A stretch of DNA of 64,000 nucleotides from Oceanibium sediminis. GTDB taxonomy: Bacteria > Pseudomonadota > Alphaproteobacteria > Rhodobacterales > Rhodobacteraceae. The notes beneath the pieces are model-generated. The model was not told where the DNA came from, did no database searches, and saw nothing but the letters and a program-made list of their open reading frames with translations. The position numbers were made by a program, and so were the translations under genes. Location: positions 62,001 through 126,000 of the forward strand of contig NZ_QGNX01000002.1 in assembly GCF_003265325.1 (NCBI RefSeq). Reading direction: 5' to 3'. This document shows positions 54,668-62,894 of this stretch, one piece after another. Each line of letters starts with the position of its first letter. Within the stretch, counting starts at the first letter, position 1.

Positions 54668-55756
54668 ATGAAAGCTGATCCGACAGGGGTCCTGCCCTCG
54701 CAGACGATCGCAGCCATGATCGATGCCGGGCAAATCACCATGCCCGAATCGCCGACCGCCGATCAGATCCAGCCCGCAAGCCTGGACCTGCGCCTCGGGC
54801 ACACCGCCTACCGCGTGCGCGCCTCTTTCCTGCCCGGCGAGAAGACGGCGCTGAGCGACCGCCTCGACCTGTTCGCCATGCACAAGATCGACCTGACCCC
54901 CGGCGCGGTGCTGGAAAAGGGCTGTGTCTACCTCGTTCCCCTGATGGAGGGGCTGGCCCTGCCCGACGATGTCACGGCGGTGGCGAACGCCAAGTCCTCC
55001 ACCGGGCGGCTGGACCTGTTCACCCGGCTCATCACCGATGGCGGGACGGAGTTCGACCGAATCGACGCAGGCTACACCGGCCCCCTTTATGCAGAGATCA
55101 GCCCGCGCTCCTTCTCGGTCCTCGCGCGGCCGGGGATGCGGCTGAACCAGATCCGCTTCCGCCGCGGCCGGGCCGAAATCGGCGACGAGGACCTGCGCGC
55201 GTTGCATGACGCGGTGAGCCTCGTCAACGGCCCCGCGCATATCGACGGCGGCCTCGGCTTCTCGGTCGATCTGAAGCGCCAGAACAGCACGCTGGTCGGC
55301 TACCGCGCCAAGCCCCATACAGGGCTGATCGACCTGGATCGGATCGGGCATTACGATGTCGCCGATTTCTGGGAAGAGGTGCATTCAAGCAAGGGCCGGA
55401 TCATTCTGGACCCGGGCGCGTTCTATATTCTCGTAAGCCGCGAGGCGGTGCACGTCCCCCCCGATTGCGCCGCCGAGATGGCGCCCTACCTCGCCATGGT
55501 GGGCGAGTTCCGGGTGCATTACGCGGGCTTCTTCGACCCAGGCTTCGGCCATGCCGCCGCCGGTGGCCACGGCTCACGCGGGGTGCTCGAGGTGCGTTGC
55601 CACGAAGCCCCCTTCGCGCTGGAGCATGGCCAGATCGTCGGGCGGCTGGTCTACGAACACATGGCAGCACGCCCTGAGCGGCTTTACGGCGCGGACCTGA
55701 AGTCCAACTACCAGGGCCAGGGGCTGAAGCTGTCCAAGCATTTCCGCGCGGCCTGA
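54668..55756 (+). CDS. dcd: 2'-deoxycytidine 5'-triphosphate deaminase, duplicated long form
   Basis: Deaminates dCTP to dUTP. At 362 residues it is twice the usual Dcd length; two dUTPase-like jelly-roll halves are visible, the first with PASLDLRLGHTAYRV and AKSSTGRLDLFTRLI, the second from about 190 with DLKRQNSTLVGYRAK and YAGFFDPGFGH and GSRGVLEVRCHEAPF. This long form (PF06559 type) is typical of alphaproteobacteria. The start ATG follows the tRNA-Pro terminator by 35 bases. It stands alone. Confidence 0.93.
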   Translation: MKADPTGVLPSQTIAAMIDAGQITMPESPTADQIQPASLDLRLGHTAYRVRASFLPGEKTALSDRLDLFAMHKIDLTPGAVLEKGCVYLVPLMEGLALPDDVTAVANAKSSTGRLDLFTRLITDGGTEFDRIDAGYTGPLYAEISPRSFSVLARPGMRLNQIRFRRGRAEIGDEDLRALHDAVSLVNGPAHIDGGLGFSVDLKRQNSTLVGYRAKPHTGLIDLDRIGHYDVADFWEEVHSSKGRIILDPGAFYILVSREAVHVPPDCAAEMAPYLAMVGEFRVHYAGFFDPGFGHAAAGGHGSRGVLEVRCHEAPFALEHGQIVGRLVYEHMAARPERLYGADLKSNYQGQGLKLSKHFRAA

Positions 55757-55823
55757 GTGGCCCCAAGGGGCGGCGCGTCGAACGCGGATCACTACCGGCA
55801 TACCCTCTTCGGGTCTTTCGGTC

Positions 55824-56753
55824 TCACGCGTAGATAGGCCCGCCAAGGTATTTGACGCCATTGTCGCAACTTAGGGTTACGACTCTCTTCCCCGCGCCGA
55901 GTTCGACAGCCAGATCGATCGCAGCGCAGACATTCAGACCGGTCGAACCACCGCCGAATATACCCTCCTCCCGGGCGAGGCGGCGGCACATCGCGAAGGC
56001 CTTGTCCTGGTCGACGGCGCGCACCCCGCTGAGCTCCGATCGGTCGAGAAACGGCGGATCGGGAAAGACGGAAATACCCTCGACCTTGTGGCCACCCGAT
56101 TGACCGGTCGTCAGCAATGGCGATTGCGTCGGCTCAAGGGCAAAGACCTGCGGCTCCATCCCCTGTTTCTTCAGCCCGTCGAGCATGCCCATCAGCGCTG
56201 CGCCCGTGCCGACCCCGGCACAGACGGCGTCAATGCCATCGGCAAGGGACCGGGCGATTTCCTGTCCCATTGGAACATAGCCTTCGCGGACATCGGCGGA
56301 CCCGAACTGATCCGCGTAATAATGAGACGGCTGCTCGGCAAGGGCGAGGGCACGCAGCTTCATGCGCTCGGCAAGGTCATGGGTGATCTTTCCATCCACG
56401 CATTTCTCGACCAGAACTGTTGCGCCGAACGCTTCCATCGCCTGCTGTTTCGAATACGAAAAGGCATCCGAGAACACCGCGGTGAAGTTAAGGCCAAGAA
56501 CGCCGGAGACGAAGGCCAGCGCCGTTCCGGTGCTGCCACCGGTGAATTCGACCACCGTGTCCCCCTTGGAAAGGTCCCCCCGCTGCATCGCCTGCGTCAG
56601 AAGCGAAATGGCCATCCGGTCTTTGTAGGAACCCGTCGGGTTCGTACCCTCGAGCTTTACCCAGACCTCTGCCGCGCCTTGCGGAACCAATCTTCCGAGC
56701 CGAACCATCGGCGTATTTCCGATGGCGGCCAGGCCTCCCCCAAAAGTGTCCAT
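55824..56753 (-). CDS. Cysteine synthase-family PLP enzyme
   Basis: A 309-residue type-II fold PLP enzyme close to cysteine synthase/cystathionine beta-synthase. The lysine that binds PLP is K44 in GTNPTGSYKDRMA, the phosphate loop is TGGSTGTAL, and the end carries VVTLSCDNGVKYL. O-acetylserine sulfhydrylases usually have NPxxSVKDR; here GSYKDR and CDNGVKY point to a side branch, so cysteine synthesis is likely but not certain. It is divergent from the cupin gene across a 285-base gap holding a 12-G tract. Confidence 0.87.
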   Translation of the reverse strand: MDTFGGGLAAIGNTPMVRLGRLVPQGAAEVWVKLEGTNPTGSYKDRMAISLLTQAMQRGDLSKGDTVVEFTGGSTGTALAFVSGVLGLNFTAVFSDAFSYSKQQAMEAFGATVLVEKCVDGKITHDLAERMKLRALALAEQPSHYYADQFGSADVREGYVPMGQEIARSLADGIDAVCAGVGTGAALMGMLDGLKKQGMEPQVFALEPTQSPLLTTGQSGGHKVEGISVFPDPPFLDRSELSGVRAVDQDKAFAMCRRLAREEGIFGGGSTGLNVCAAIDLAVELGAGKRVVTLSCDNGVKYLGGPIYA

Positions 56754-56907
56754 TGTTGTCCCCCTGACACAGGATCATCCGAAACGGGGCGCAGGGGAAG
56801 CAATATTCTCGCCACCTGCGATGCGGCGGGCCGGGATGCGCCCTCGGACAAGCCCCCGCGGCCATGGGCCGACGATCACCCCGCCGCGGCTGCGGGACAC
56901 GCCGGGT

Positions 56908-56919
56908 GGGGGGGGGGGG
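56908..56919. repeat. Homopolymer of 12 G
   Basis: An uninterrupted run of 12 G (preceded by GGGT) in the gap between the divergent cysteine synthase-like and cupin genes. Such tracts slip during replication and are also sequencing trouble spots. A TATACT box lies 36 bases downstream (56955-56960) and could serve the cupin gene, but no matching -35 is seen. Confidence 0.9.
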
Positions 56920-57038
56920 CAGATCCGCAAATAGGAGGAACGGCTCACCTGTAGTATACTGGTCCGCGCTGGATGGATGAACCGGCAACACCCGGCTTCC
57001 AGGCAGCATTGTAACGCGTAAATGGGGAGGGATTGGCT

Positions 57039-57467
57039 ATGCCTGCAAGACATCTGCTTGCCACGGCACTTGTCGCCACGTTGCCCGGCTGGGCCTTGGC
57101 GCAATCGACCGAGATCACGAACTACGATGACCTGGAATGGATGCCGATGGCCGAAGGCTCGGCGGCCGAGATATCGCCGCTCTGGGGCGACATGGCGACC
57201 GGACCGGCGGCCTTCCTGATCCGCATCCCGCCCGGCTTTGACTCGGGGCTTCATGCGCATCACGCGGACTACCGCGCGGTGGTGATCCAGGGCAGTCACA
57301 GCCATTGGGACGAGGGCCAGGACCCCACGAGTGTAGAGGCTCTGGGCCCGGGCGACAGCTGGTTCCAACCGAAGGAGGCTTTCCACGGCGATTCCAACCT
57401 CGGCACGGAAACCGTGATCGGACTGGTCTATTTCGAAGGGCCGGTGGATTCCTACGGCAAGGAATAG
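57039..57467 (+). CDS. Exported cupin-fold protein (DUF4437-like)
   Basis: A 142-residue protein with a signal peptide (MPARHLLATALVATLPGWALAQ, cleavage near residue 22). The mature part is a single cupin: the metal-site motif GLHAHHADYRAVVIQGSHSHW and second motif GPGDSWFQPKEAFHGDSNLG, with several histidines available to bind a metal. The DUF4437 assignment is from motif layout; substrate unknown. ATG 57039 follows GGGGAGGG by nine bases and is preferred over TTG 57033. Confidence 0.82.
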   Translation: MPARHLLATALVATLPGWALAQSTEITNYDDLEWMPMAEGSAAEISPLWGDMATGPAAFLIRIPPGFDSGLHAHHADYRAVVIQGSHSHWDEGQDPTSVEALGPGDSWFQPKEAFHGDSNLGTETVIGLVYFEGPVDSYGKE

Positions 57468-57566
57468 ACGCCGCTCGGCACACCGGTTGGCGAAGGATGA
57501 TGCTGTAAAGGGAAGCAAGGCCCGCGACGGGTTTCGGGCCAGCGCGCCGCGCTGGATGCGGCGGCG

Positions 57567-58223
57567 TCAGTCGAACATGTCGTCCTGATCACCGTCGGGT
57601 TCCTCTTCCCCCTCCCCTTGGACGGCCTTGGGCATGCCGGGGGGCGGGCGGCTGTCGAGCAGGCCTGCGGCGCGCAACTCCTTGATACCGGGCAGGTCCT
57701 TGGCGTTTTCCAGCCCGAAGTGATCGAGGAAGGCGGGCGTCACGGTGAAGGTCACCGGGCGGCCCGGCGTCATGCGGCGACGGCCGAGGCGGATCCAGTC
57801 CAGTTCCATCAGCAAATCGATCGTCCCGCGGGAGACGCTGACGCCGCGAATCTCCTCGATCTCGGCGCGGGTGACGGGCTGGTGATAGGCGACGATGGCC
57901 AAAGTCTCGATCGCGGCGCGGCTGAGCTTGCGCGTCTCCTCCGTCTCGCGGCTCATCAGGAAGCCGAGGTCGGGCGCGGTGCGCATCGCCCAGGCATCCC
58001 CGATCTTCACCACGCGCACGCCGCGCCCCTCGTAGCGCCGGGTCAGGTGGACCAGCGCCTCCTCGGGTTCGGAGCCATGGGGCATGCGCGCCGCGATCTC
58101 GGTCAGGGTCTGGGGCTTGGCGGCGGCGAACAGGATGGCTTCGACCATCCGCTCCTGCTCAGCCATGGGCGGCGCGGCAAAGAGCGACTCTACCCCGCCT
58201 TCGGAAGTATCCGGCGCGCTCAC
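57567..58223 (-). CDS. scpB: Segregation and condensation protein B
   Basis: A 218-residue kleisin-associated winged-helix protein of the SMC-ScpAB condensin. It contains EQERMVEAILFAAAKPQTLTEIAARM, LSRAAIETLAIVAYHQPVTRAEIEEIRGVSVS and a second winged helix with RRRMTPGRPVTFTVTPAFLDHFGL. GTG start overlaps the scpA stop (GTGA). The tail is acidic (GEEEPDGDQDDMFD). In many alphaproteobacteria tatA follows; here the next gene is the unrelated cupin on the other strand. Confidence 0.94.
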   Translation of the reverse strand: MSAPDTSEGGVESLFAAPPMAEQERMVEAILFAAAKPQTLTEIAARMPHGSEPEEALVHLTRRYEGRGVRVVKIGDAWAMRTAPDLGFLMSRETEETRKLSRAAIETLAIVAYHQPVTRAEIEEIRGVSVSRGTIDLLMELDWIRLGRRRMTPGRPVTFTVTPAFLDHFGLENAKDLPGIKELRAAGLLDSRPPPGMPKAVQGEGEEEPDGDQDDMFD

Positions 58224-59014
58224 GGGCGCTCATCCCTGCGCGCGCGCATCTCGATCGGGGCGAAGGTTTCCTGCTGGCGCAACTCCAGCTTGCCCAGTTT
58301 CGCGAGTTCCAGCGAGGCGGCGAATGTCGCCGCCAGCGCCGAGCGGCGTTTCTTGGGGTTCACCTGCCAGCCTTCGGGCAGGAACCGCTCAAGGGTGGAC
58401 CACTCCGTCGCGGCGCCGATAAGGCCGCGCATCCGCTCAAGCGCCTGCTCCATCGTGTAGACGGGGCCGCGCTTCAGGTGGAAGGGCTCGAAATCGTCGC
58501 GGGTCTTCACTCGCGCATAGGCCTGCATCAGGTCCAGCAGCGTGGCGTCGTAGCGCACCTTCTTCAGGTGGGAAACGCCCTGCACTTCCCCGCGCGGAAA
58601 GAAATCGCGCCTCAACTGGTCCCGGCCCATCAGCTGCGCCGCCACCCGGCGCATCGCCTCAAGCCGTTCCAGCTGGAACGCCAGGTGCGCGGCCAGTTCC
58701 TCGCCCGAGGGGCCCTCATCCTCGGGGTCGGGGGGCAGCAGCAGGCGCGACTTCAGGAAGGCCAGCCAGGCCGCCATGACAAGGTAGTCGGCGGCCAGTT
58801 CGATCCTCAGGCGCTTCGCTTCCTCGACGAACCGCAGGTATTGCTCGGCCAGCGCCAGGACGGAGACCTTGCGCAGGTCCACTTTCTGGGTGCGGCTCAG
58901 CGTCAGCAGAAGATCCAGCGGCCCTTCGAAACCGTCGACATCCACCACCAGCGCTTCCGCAGCGAGGCGCTCGGCGGTGTCGATGGCGGAGCTTCCGGCG
59001 AAATCGTCAGGCAT
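58220..59014 (-). CDS. scpA: Segregation and condensation protein A
   Basis: A 264-residue kleisin that bridges SMC heads. It has the N-terminal FEGPLDLLLTLSRTQKVDLRKVSVLALAEQYL signature and the following ADYLVMAAWLAFLKSRLLLP helix, then a charged middle and a C-terminal winged helix (TFAASLELAKLGKLELRQQETF). ATG 59014 overlaps the end of nagZ by eight bases, and its stop overlaps scpB, so all three are tightly coupled. Confidence 0.94.
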   Translation of the reverse strand: MPDDFAGSSAIDTAERLAAEALVVDVDGFEGPLDLLLTLSRTQKVDLRKVSVLALAEQYLRFVEEAKRLRIELAADYLVMAAWLAFLKSRLLLPPDPEDEGPSGEELAAHLAFQLERLEAMRRVAAQLMGRDQLRRDFFPRGEVQGVSHLKKVRYDATLLDLMQAYARVKTRDDFEPFHLKRGPVYTMEQALERMRGLIGAATEWSTLERFLPEGWQVNPKKRRSALAATFAASLELAKLGKLELRQQETFAPIEMRARRDERP

Positions 59015-60017
59015 GGCCCAGCTCCTTCTTGATCCGCGACAGCGCGCCCGGGATGTCCAGCGGCGCGGGGCTCAGCCCGTCGCGCACGCTGAGCGCGCGG
59101 GCGGCGCGTTCCTGCGCGGCCCCAGCCAGGCGCGGAGTGGCATCGGCCACCGCCGCCATTTCTTTCGGGTCGCCGTTGCAATGCAGGACCAGGTCGCAGC
59201 CCGCGGCGATGGCCTGCTCGCAGCGTGCGCCGAAGGTCCCGCTGAGCGCGCCCATGGAAAGGTCGTCGGTCATGAGCAAGCCGCCGAAGCCGATATTCCC
59301 ACGCACCTCGGCGATCACCTTCGGGGACAGGGTGGCGGGCCGCTCGGGGTCGAGCGCGTCATAGACGATATGCGCGGTCATCCCCAGCGGCAGGTCAGCG
59401 AGGGCGCGGAACGGGGCGAAATCCTCGGCCCGCAGGGTTTCCAGCGGGGTGGAGACGCGCGGCAGGTCCTTGTGACTGTCGAGCGCCGTGCGCCCGTGTC
59501 CCGGAATGTGTTTCAGGACGGGCAGCACCCCGCCCGCGAGCAGCCCCTCGGCCACAGCCCGGCCGATACGGGCGACCGTGGCCGGATCTTCGCCATAACA
59601 GCGGTGCCGGATCAGCGGGTGGGTGTCGGGCAGCGCCAGGTCGGCCATGGGCGCGCAGTTCACATCGATACCGAGGGCGCGCAGCTCATCGGCGATCACA
59701 TGATAGCGCAGCCGCATGGCCAGTGCCGCATCCGCGCCGTCCGGCAAGCCGGTCATGAAGTCGAGCGCGTTTTCCCATCCGGTCCAGACCGGGGGCGGCA
59801 GCCGCGCCACGCGCCCGCCTTCCTGGTCGATCAGCACCGGCGCATTGCGCCCCACCGCATCCCGCAGATCGGCGACGAGCGCCCGGATCTGGTCCGGCGT
59901 GGACAGGTTGCGCGCGAACAGGATGAAGCCCCAGGGATCGGCGTCCCGAAAGAACGCCGCCTCGGAGGCGCCCAGCGTCTGGCCAAGGCATCCAAGAATC
60001 GCGGCGCGGGGGGCCAT
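59007..60017 (-). CDS. nagZ: Beta-N-acetylhexosaminidase NagZ
   Basis: A 336-residue GH3 glycosidase that trims GlcNAc from anhydromuropeptides during peptidoglycan recycling. Visible are DPWGFILFARN, LIDQEGGRVARL, the signature KHIPGHGRTALDSHKDLP with the acid/base histidine, and the nucleophile aspartate in LLMTDDLSMGAL. ATG 60017 begins the conserved fold. It lies two bases after the SPOR gene stop and overlaps scpA. Confidence 0.95.
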   Translation of the reverse strand: MAPRAAILGCLGQTLGASEAAFFRDADPWGFILFARNLSTPDQIRALVADLRDAVGRNAPVLIDQEGGRVARLPPPVWTGWENALDFMTGLPDGADAALAMRLRYHVIADELRALGIDVNCAPMADLALPDTHPLIRHRCYGEDPATVARIGRAVAEGLLAGGVLPVLKHIPGHGRTALDSHKDLPRVSTPLETLRAEDFAPFRALADLPLGMTAHIVYDALDPERPATLSPKVIAEVRGNIGFGGLLMTDDLSMGALSGTFGARCEQAIAAGCDLVLHCNGDPKEMAAVADATPRLAGAAQERAARALSVRDGLSPAPLDIPGALSRIKKELGHA

Positions 60018-60019
60018 GT

Positions 60020-60955
60020 TCAGCGCACCGTGACGGGGATGCAGTCCACGTCGCGGGCGCGCAGCGCCTCGCACATGGCGCGTTGCGCATTGCGGTCGTC
60101 AAAGCCGACCACCCGCAAACGGTAGAAGACCCGCCCGTTCTGTTCCGCCCGCTGCACGAAGCGGTCCTTGCTGCCCAGCAGGTCGCCATGCGCTTCCTGC
60201 AGCAGGTCCCACTGCCCTTCGGCAAGCTCTGCGCTATCGAACGCGCCAAGCTGGATGAGCCGCGTGCCCGCCGTCAGTTCGACCTGCGCACCGCGCGTGT
60301 TCGCCGCCACGGCAGCCGGGCCGTCCGCCGCCGCACTCGGGGCGGCGGGTGCGGGCCTGAAGCCGCGCGGCCGCGGTTGCGGGCGCAGATCCGCGTTGAC
60401 GCCGCTGTCCACGAAGTCGATGTCAGCGCCTTCCTCGAGCAGCACGTCGGTCTGATCCTCTGCGTTGACCTCTTCGATCAGCGCGGCGATGTCCGTGGCG
60501 GTGCCATCGACCCCGGCCTCGCCGTCCTCGGCCCCGGTGGTTTCCGGCGCGGCCTCAAGGAACGCGGTATCGGTTTCGGCAGCCTCGTCCGCCCCGCTGT
60601 CCGGGTCGGCTGGCGTATCCTCTTCGCGCAGCGGCAGCGTCGCGGGCGCGACGGAGATTCGCTCGGGCTGGCCGGCGCTGTCACCCGCGAGGATCTCGTT
60701 CACTTCGAGGCCCTGGTTGCCGACGACGGTGCCGCCCGGATCAGCGGGCTGCACGCGGACCGGGCCATCCATCGCACGGATGACCGGGATGTCCGAGGCA
60801 TCGCGCTGGCCCAGGCGGTACGCCCAGACGATGAAGGATACCAGCACCAGAAGGGAGATCGCGGCACCGCCCCACTTGGCGTAAACCGCCAAAAGGCGCC
60901 TTACCCCGGATTGGGGGGCGCCGTCCGCATACTCTTCGTAAAGCATGTCCTGCAT
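60020..60955 (-). CDS. SPOR-domain inner membrane protein
   Basis: A 311-residue bitopic protein: short cytoplasmic N-terminus, membrane segment at about 30-48 (AAISLLVLVSFIVWAYRLG), a long acidic periplasmic linker, then a SPOR domain at about 230-311 (TRLIQLGAFDSAELAEGQWDLLQ, DRFVQRAEQNGRVFYRLRVVGFDDRNAQRAMCEALRARDVDC). SPOR domains bind denuded glycan strands at the division septum, so a role in division is likely. It is coded between argS and nagZ, a conserved position. Confidence 0.92.
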   Translation of the reverse strand: MQDMLYEEYADGAPQSGVRRLLAVYAKWGGAAISLLVLVSFIVWAYRLGQRDASDIPVIRAMDGPVRVQPADPGGTVVGNQGLEVNEILAGDSAGQPERISVAPATLPLREEDTPADPDSGADEAAETDTAFLEAAPETTGAEDGEAGVDGTATDIAALIEEVNAEDQTDVLLEEGADIDFVDSGVNADLRPQPRPRGFRPAPAAPSAAADGPAAVAANTRGAQVELTAGTRLIQLGAFDSAELAEGQWDLLQEAHGDLLGSKDRFVQRAEQNGRVFYRLRVVGFDDRNAQRAMCEALRARDVDCIPVTVR

Positions 60956-60981
60956 TTGTGCTCGCCTCTGACAGGGGACAC

Positions 60982-61008
60982 CTTATATTGTGGTGCCTTT
61001 CCGTCCAA
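60982..61008 (-). promoter_or_regulatory. Possible promoter of SPOR-nagZ-scpAB
   Basis: On the minus strand TTGGAC (61008-61003), 15 bases, TATAAG (60987-60982). The -10 is strong but the spacing is short. It lies in the 69-base gap after argS. Confidence 0.35.
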
Positions 61009-61024
61009 CCCCAAAACCTGCATT

Positions 61025-62767
61025 TTACATGTCTTCTTTTGGGGTGATTCCAAGGATACCAAGACCAGCGGCAATAACAACCGCCGTTGCGCGGATCAAC
61101 GCAAGCCGTGCGGCGCTTTGCTCAGGCGCATCTGCAAGGACGAAACGCAACGCGGGATCGATCTTTCCCTGGTGCTGAAGCGCGTGATAGGCGCTGGCGA
61201 CTTCATATAGATAAAACGCGATACGATGAGGCTCATGCGCCTGCGCCGCCGAATCGACGATGCGCGGCCATTCGCCCAGCTTGCGCAGCAGCGCCAACTC
61301 GTCCGCCGTCTGCAAATAGCTGAGGTCCGCGTCCTGCAACGCCGCGTCGCTCACCGCCAGTCCGGCTTCCGCCCCGCGCCGCAACGCCGAGGTCACCCGC
61401 GCGTGGGCGTATTGCACGTAGAACACCGGGTTGTCCTTGGACTGTTCCAGCGCCTTGGCGAAATCGAAATCCAGCGGCGCGTCGTTCTTGCGCGTCAGCA
61501 TCACGAAGCGGGTCACGTCGGGGCCCACCTGCTCGACCACGTCGCGCAGGGTGACGAAGGTGCCCGCGCGCTTGGACATCTTGAACGGCTGCCCGTCCTT
61601 CCACAGCTTCACAAGCTGGGTCAGCTTGATATCCAGCGGCACCTTGCCGTCGGACAGCGCGCTGACGGCGGCCTTCATGCGCTTGACATAACCGCCGTGA
61701 TCGGCGCCGAAAACGTCGATCAGCTGGTCGAAGCCGCGTTCCACCTTGTCGTAGTGATAGGCGATATCGGGCGCGAAATAGGTCCAGGCGCCGTCGGACT
61801 TCTTGACCGGGCGATCCACATCGTCGCCATGGGCGGTGGAGCGGAACAGCGTCTGCTCGCGCGGTTCCCAATCCTCGGGCAGCTTGCCCTTGGGGGGTTC
61901 CAGCGTGCCGACATAGATCAGCCCCTTCTCGTCCAGCGCCTTCAACGCGGCCTCGATCAGGCCGGTGCCGTAGAGCGACTTCTCGGAAAAGAAGTTGTCC
62001 ATGGTGACTCCGAGCATGGCCAGGTCCTCACGGATCAGGTCCATCATCGCGTCGGTGGAAAAGGTGCGGACATCCTCAAGCCAGACATCCTCGCCCTTGC
62101 CGATATAGGCGTCGCCGACCTTGTCCTTCAGCGCCTTGCCCACGGTGACGAGGTATTCGCCCGGATAGGTGCCGTCGGGAAACTCGACCGCCTGACCATG
62201 CGCCTCGAGGTAGCGCAGGTAGACCGAGCGCGCCAATGTGTCGACCTGTGCGCCGCCGTCGTTGATGTAGTATTCCCGCGTGACGTCATAGCCCGCGAAA
62301 TCCAGCAGCCCGGCCAGCGCATCGCCGAACACCGCGCCACGGGTATGGCCCACGTGCAGCGGCCCTGTCGGGTTGGCCGAGACGTATTCCACGTTGACCC
62401 GTTGCCCCGCCCCCATGGTGGAGCGCCCGAAATCCGCGCCGGCCGTGATCGCGGCGGGCACGACCTTCGCCCAGGCCCCGTCGACCAGCGTCAGGTTCAG
62501 GAACCCCGGCCCCGCCACCTGGACCGAGGCGACCAGCCCGTGCCCCTCGAGCCGCTGGGCAAGGGCCTCGGCGATGTCGCGCGGCTTCTTCCCGGCGGGC
62601 TTGGCCAGCACCATCGCCGCGTTGGTCGCCATGTCCCCATGCGCCGCGTCACGCGGGGGTTCCACGGTAATGTTGTCCATCGAAAGACCCGCGGGCAGGT
62701 CGCCCGCGGCGACCATGGCTTCAAGGGTTTCGATCACGAAGGATCTGATGTCGGCAAAAAGGTTCAT
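61025..62767 (-). CDS. argS: Arginine-tRNA ligase
   Basis: A 580-residue class I synthetase. The N-terminal tRNA-binding domain ([18 protein letters not shown]) is followed by the HIGH-type motif [20 protein letters not shown], a [19 protein letters not shown] segment, KMSKR in [17 protein letters not shown] and a helical anticodon domain ending in [20 protein letters not shown] 62767 gives the family N-terminus; the frame's 27 upstream codons are non-conserved. It lies between dgt and the SPOR gene. Confidence 0.97.
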   Translation of the reverse strand: MNLFADIRSFVIETLEAMVAAGDLPAGLSMDNITVEPPRDAAHGDMATNAAMVLAKPAGKKPRDIAEALAQRLEGHGLVASVQVAGPGFLNLTLVDGAWAKVVPAAITAGADFGRSTMGAGQRVNVEYVSANPTGPLHVGHTRGAVFGDALAGLLDFAGYDVTREYYINDGGAQVDTLARSVYLRYLEAHGQAVEFPDGTYPGEYLVTVGKALKDKVGDAYIGKGEDVWLEDVRTFSTDAMMDLIREDLAMLGVTMDNFFSEKSLYGTGLIEAALKALDEKGLIYVGTLEPPKGKLPEDWEPREQTLFRSTAHGDDVDRPVKKSDGAWTYFAPDIAYHYDKVERGFDQLIDVFGADHGGYVKRMKAAVSALSDGKVPLDIKLTQLVKLWKDGQPFKMSKRAGTFVTLRDVVEQVGPDVTRFVMLTRKNDAPLDFDFAKALEQSKDNPVFYVQYAHARVTSALRRGAEAGLAVSDAALQDADLSYLQTADELALLRKLGEWPRIVDSAAQAHEPHRIAFYLYEVASAYHALQHQGKIDPALRFVLADAPEQSAARLALIRATAVVIAAGLGILGITPKEDM

Positions 62768-62894
62768 CTTCAGCTTCCAGTTCGGCGTGTTGGGCTGCGC
62801 GTAGCACAGAGGGGGGCGAAGGGCCAGTTGCGCCGCACATTCACGCACGGGGCATCCCGCACGGCATGGGCATCGCGCCCGCGCCGGGGCGGGA

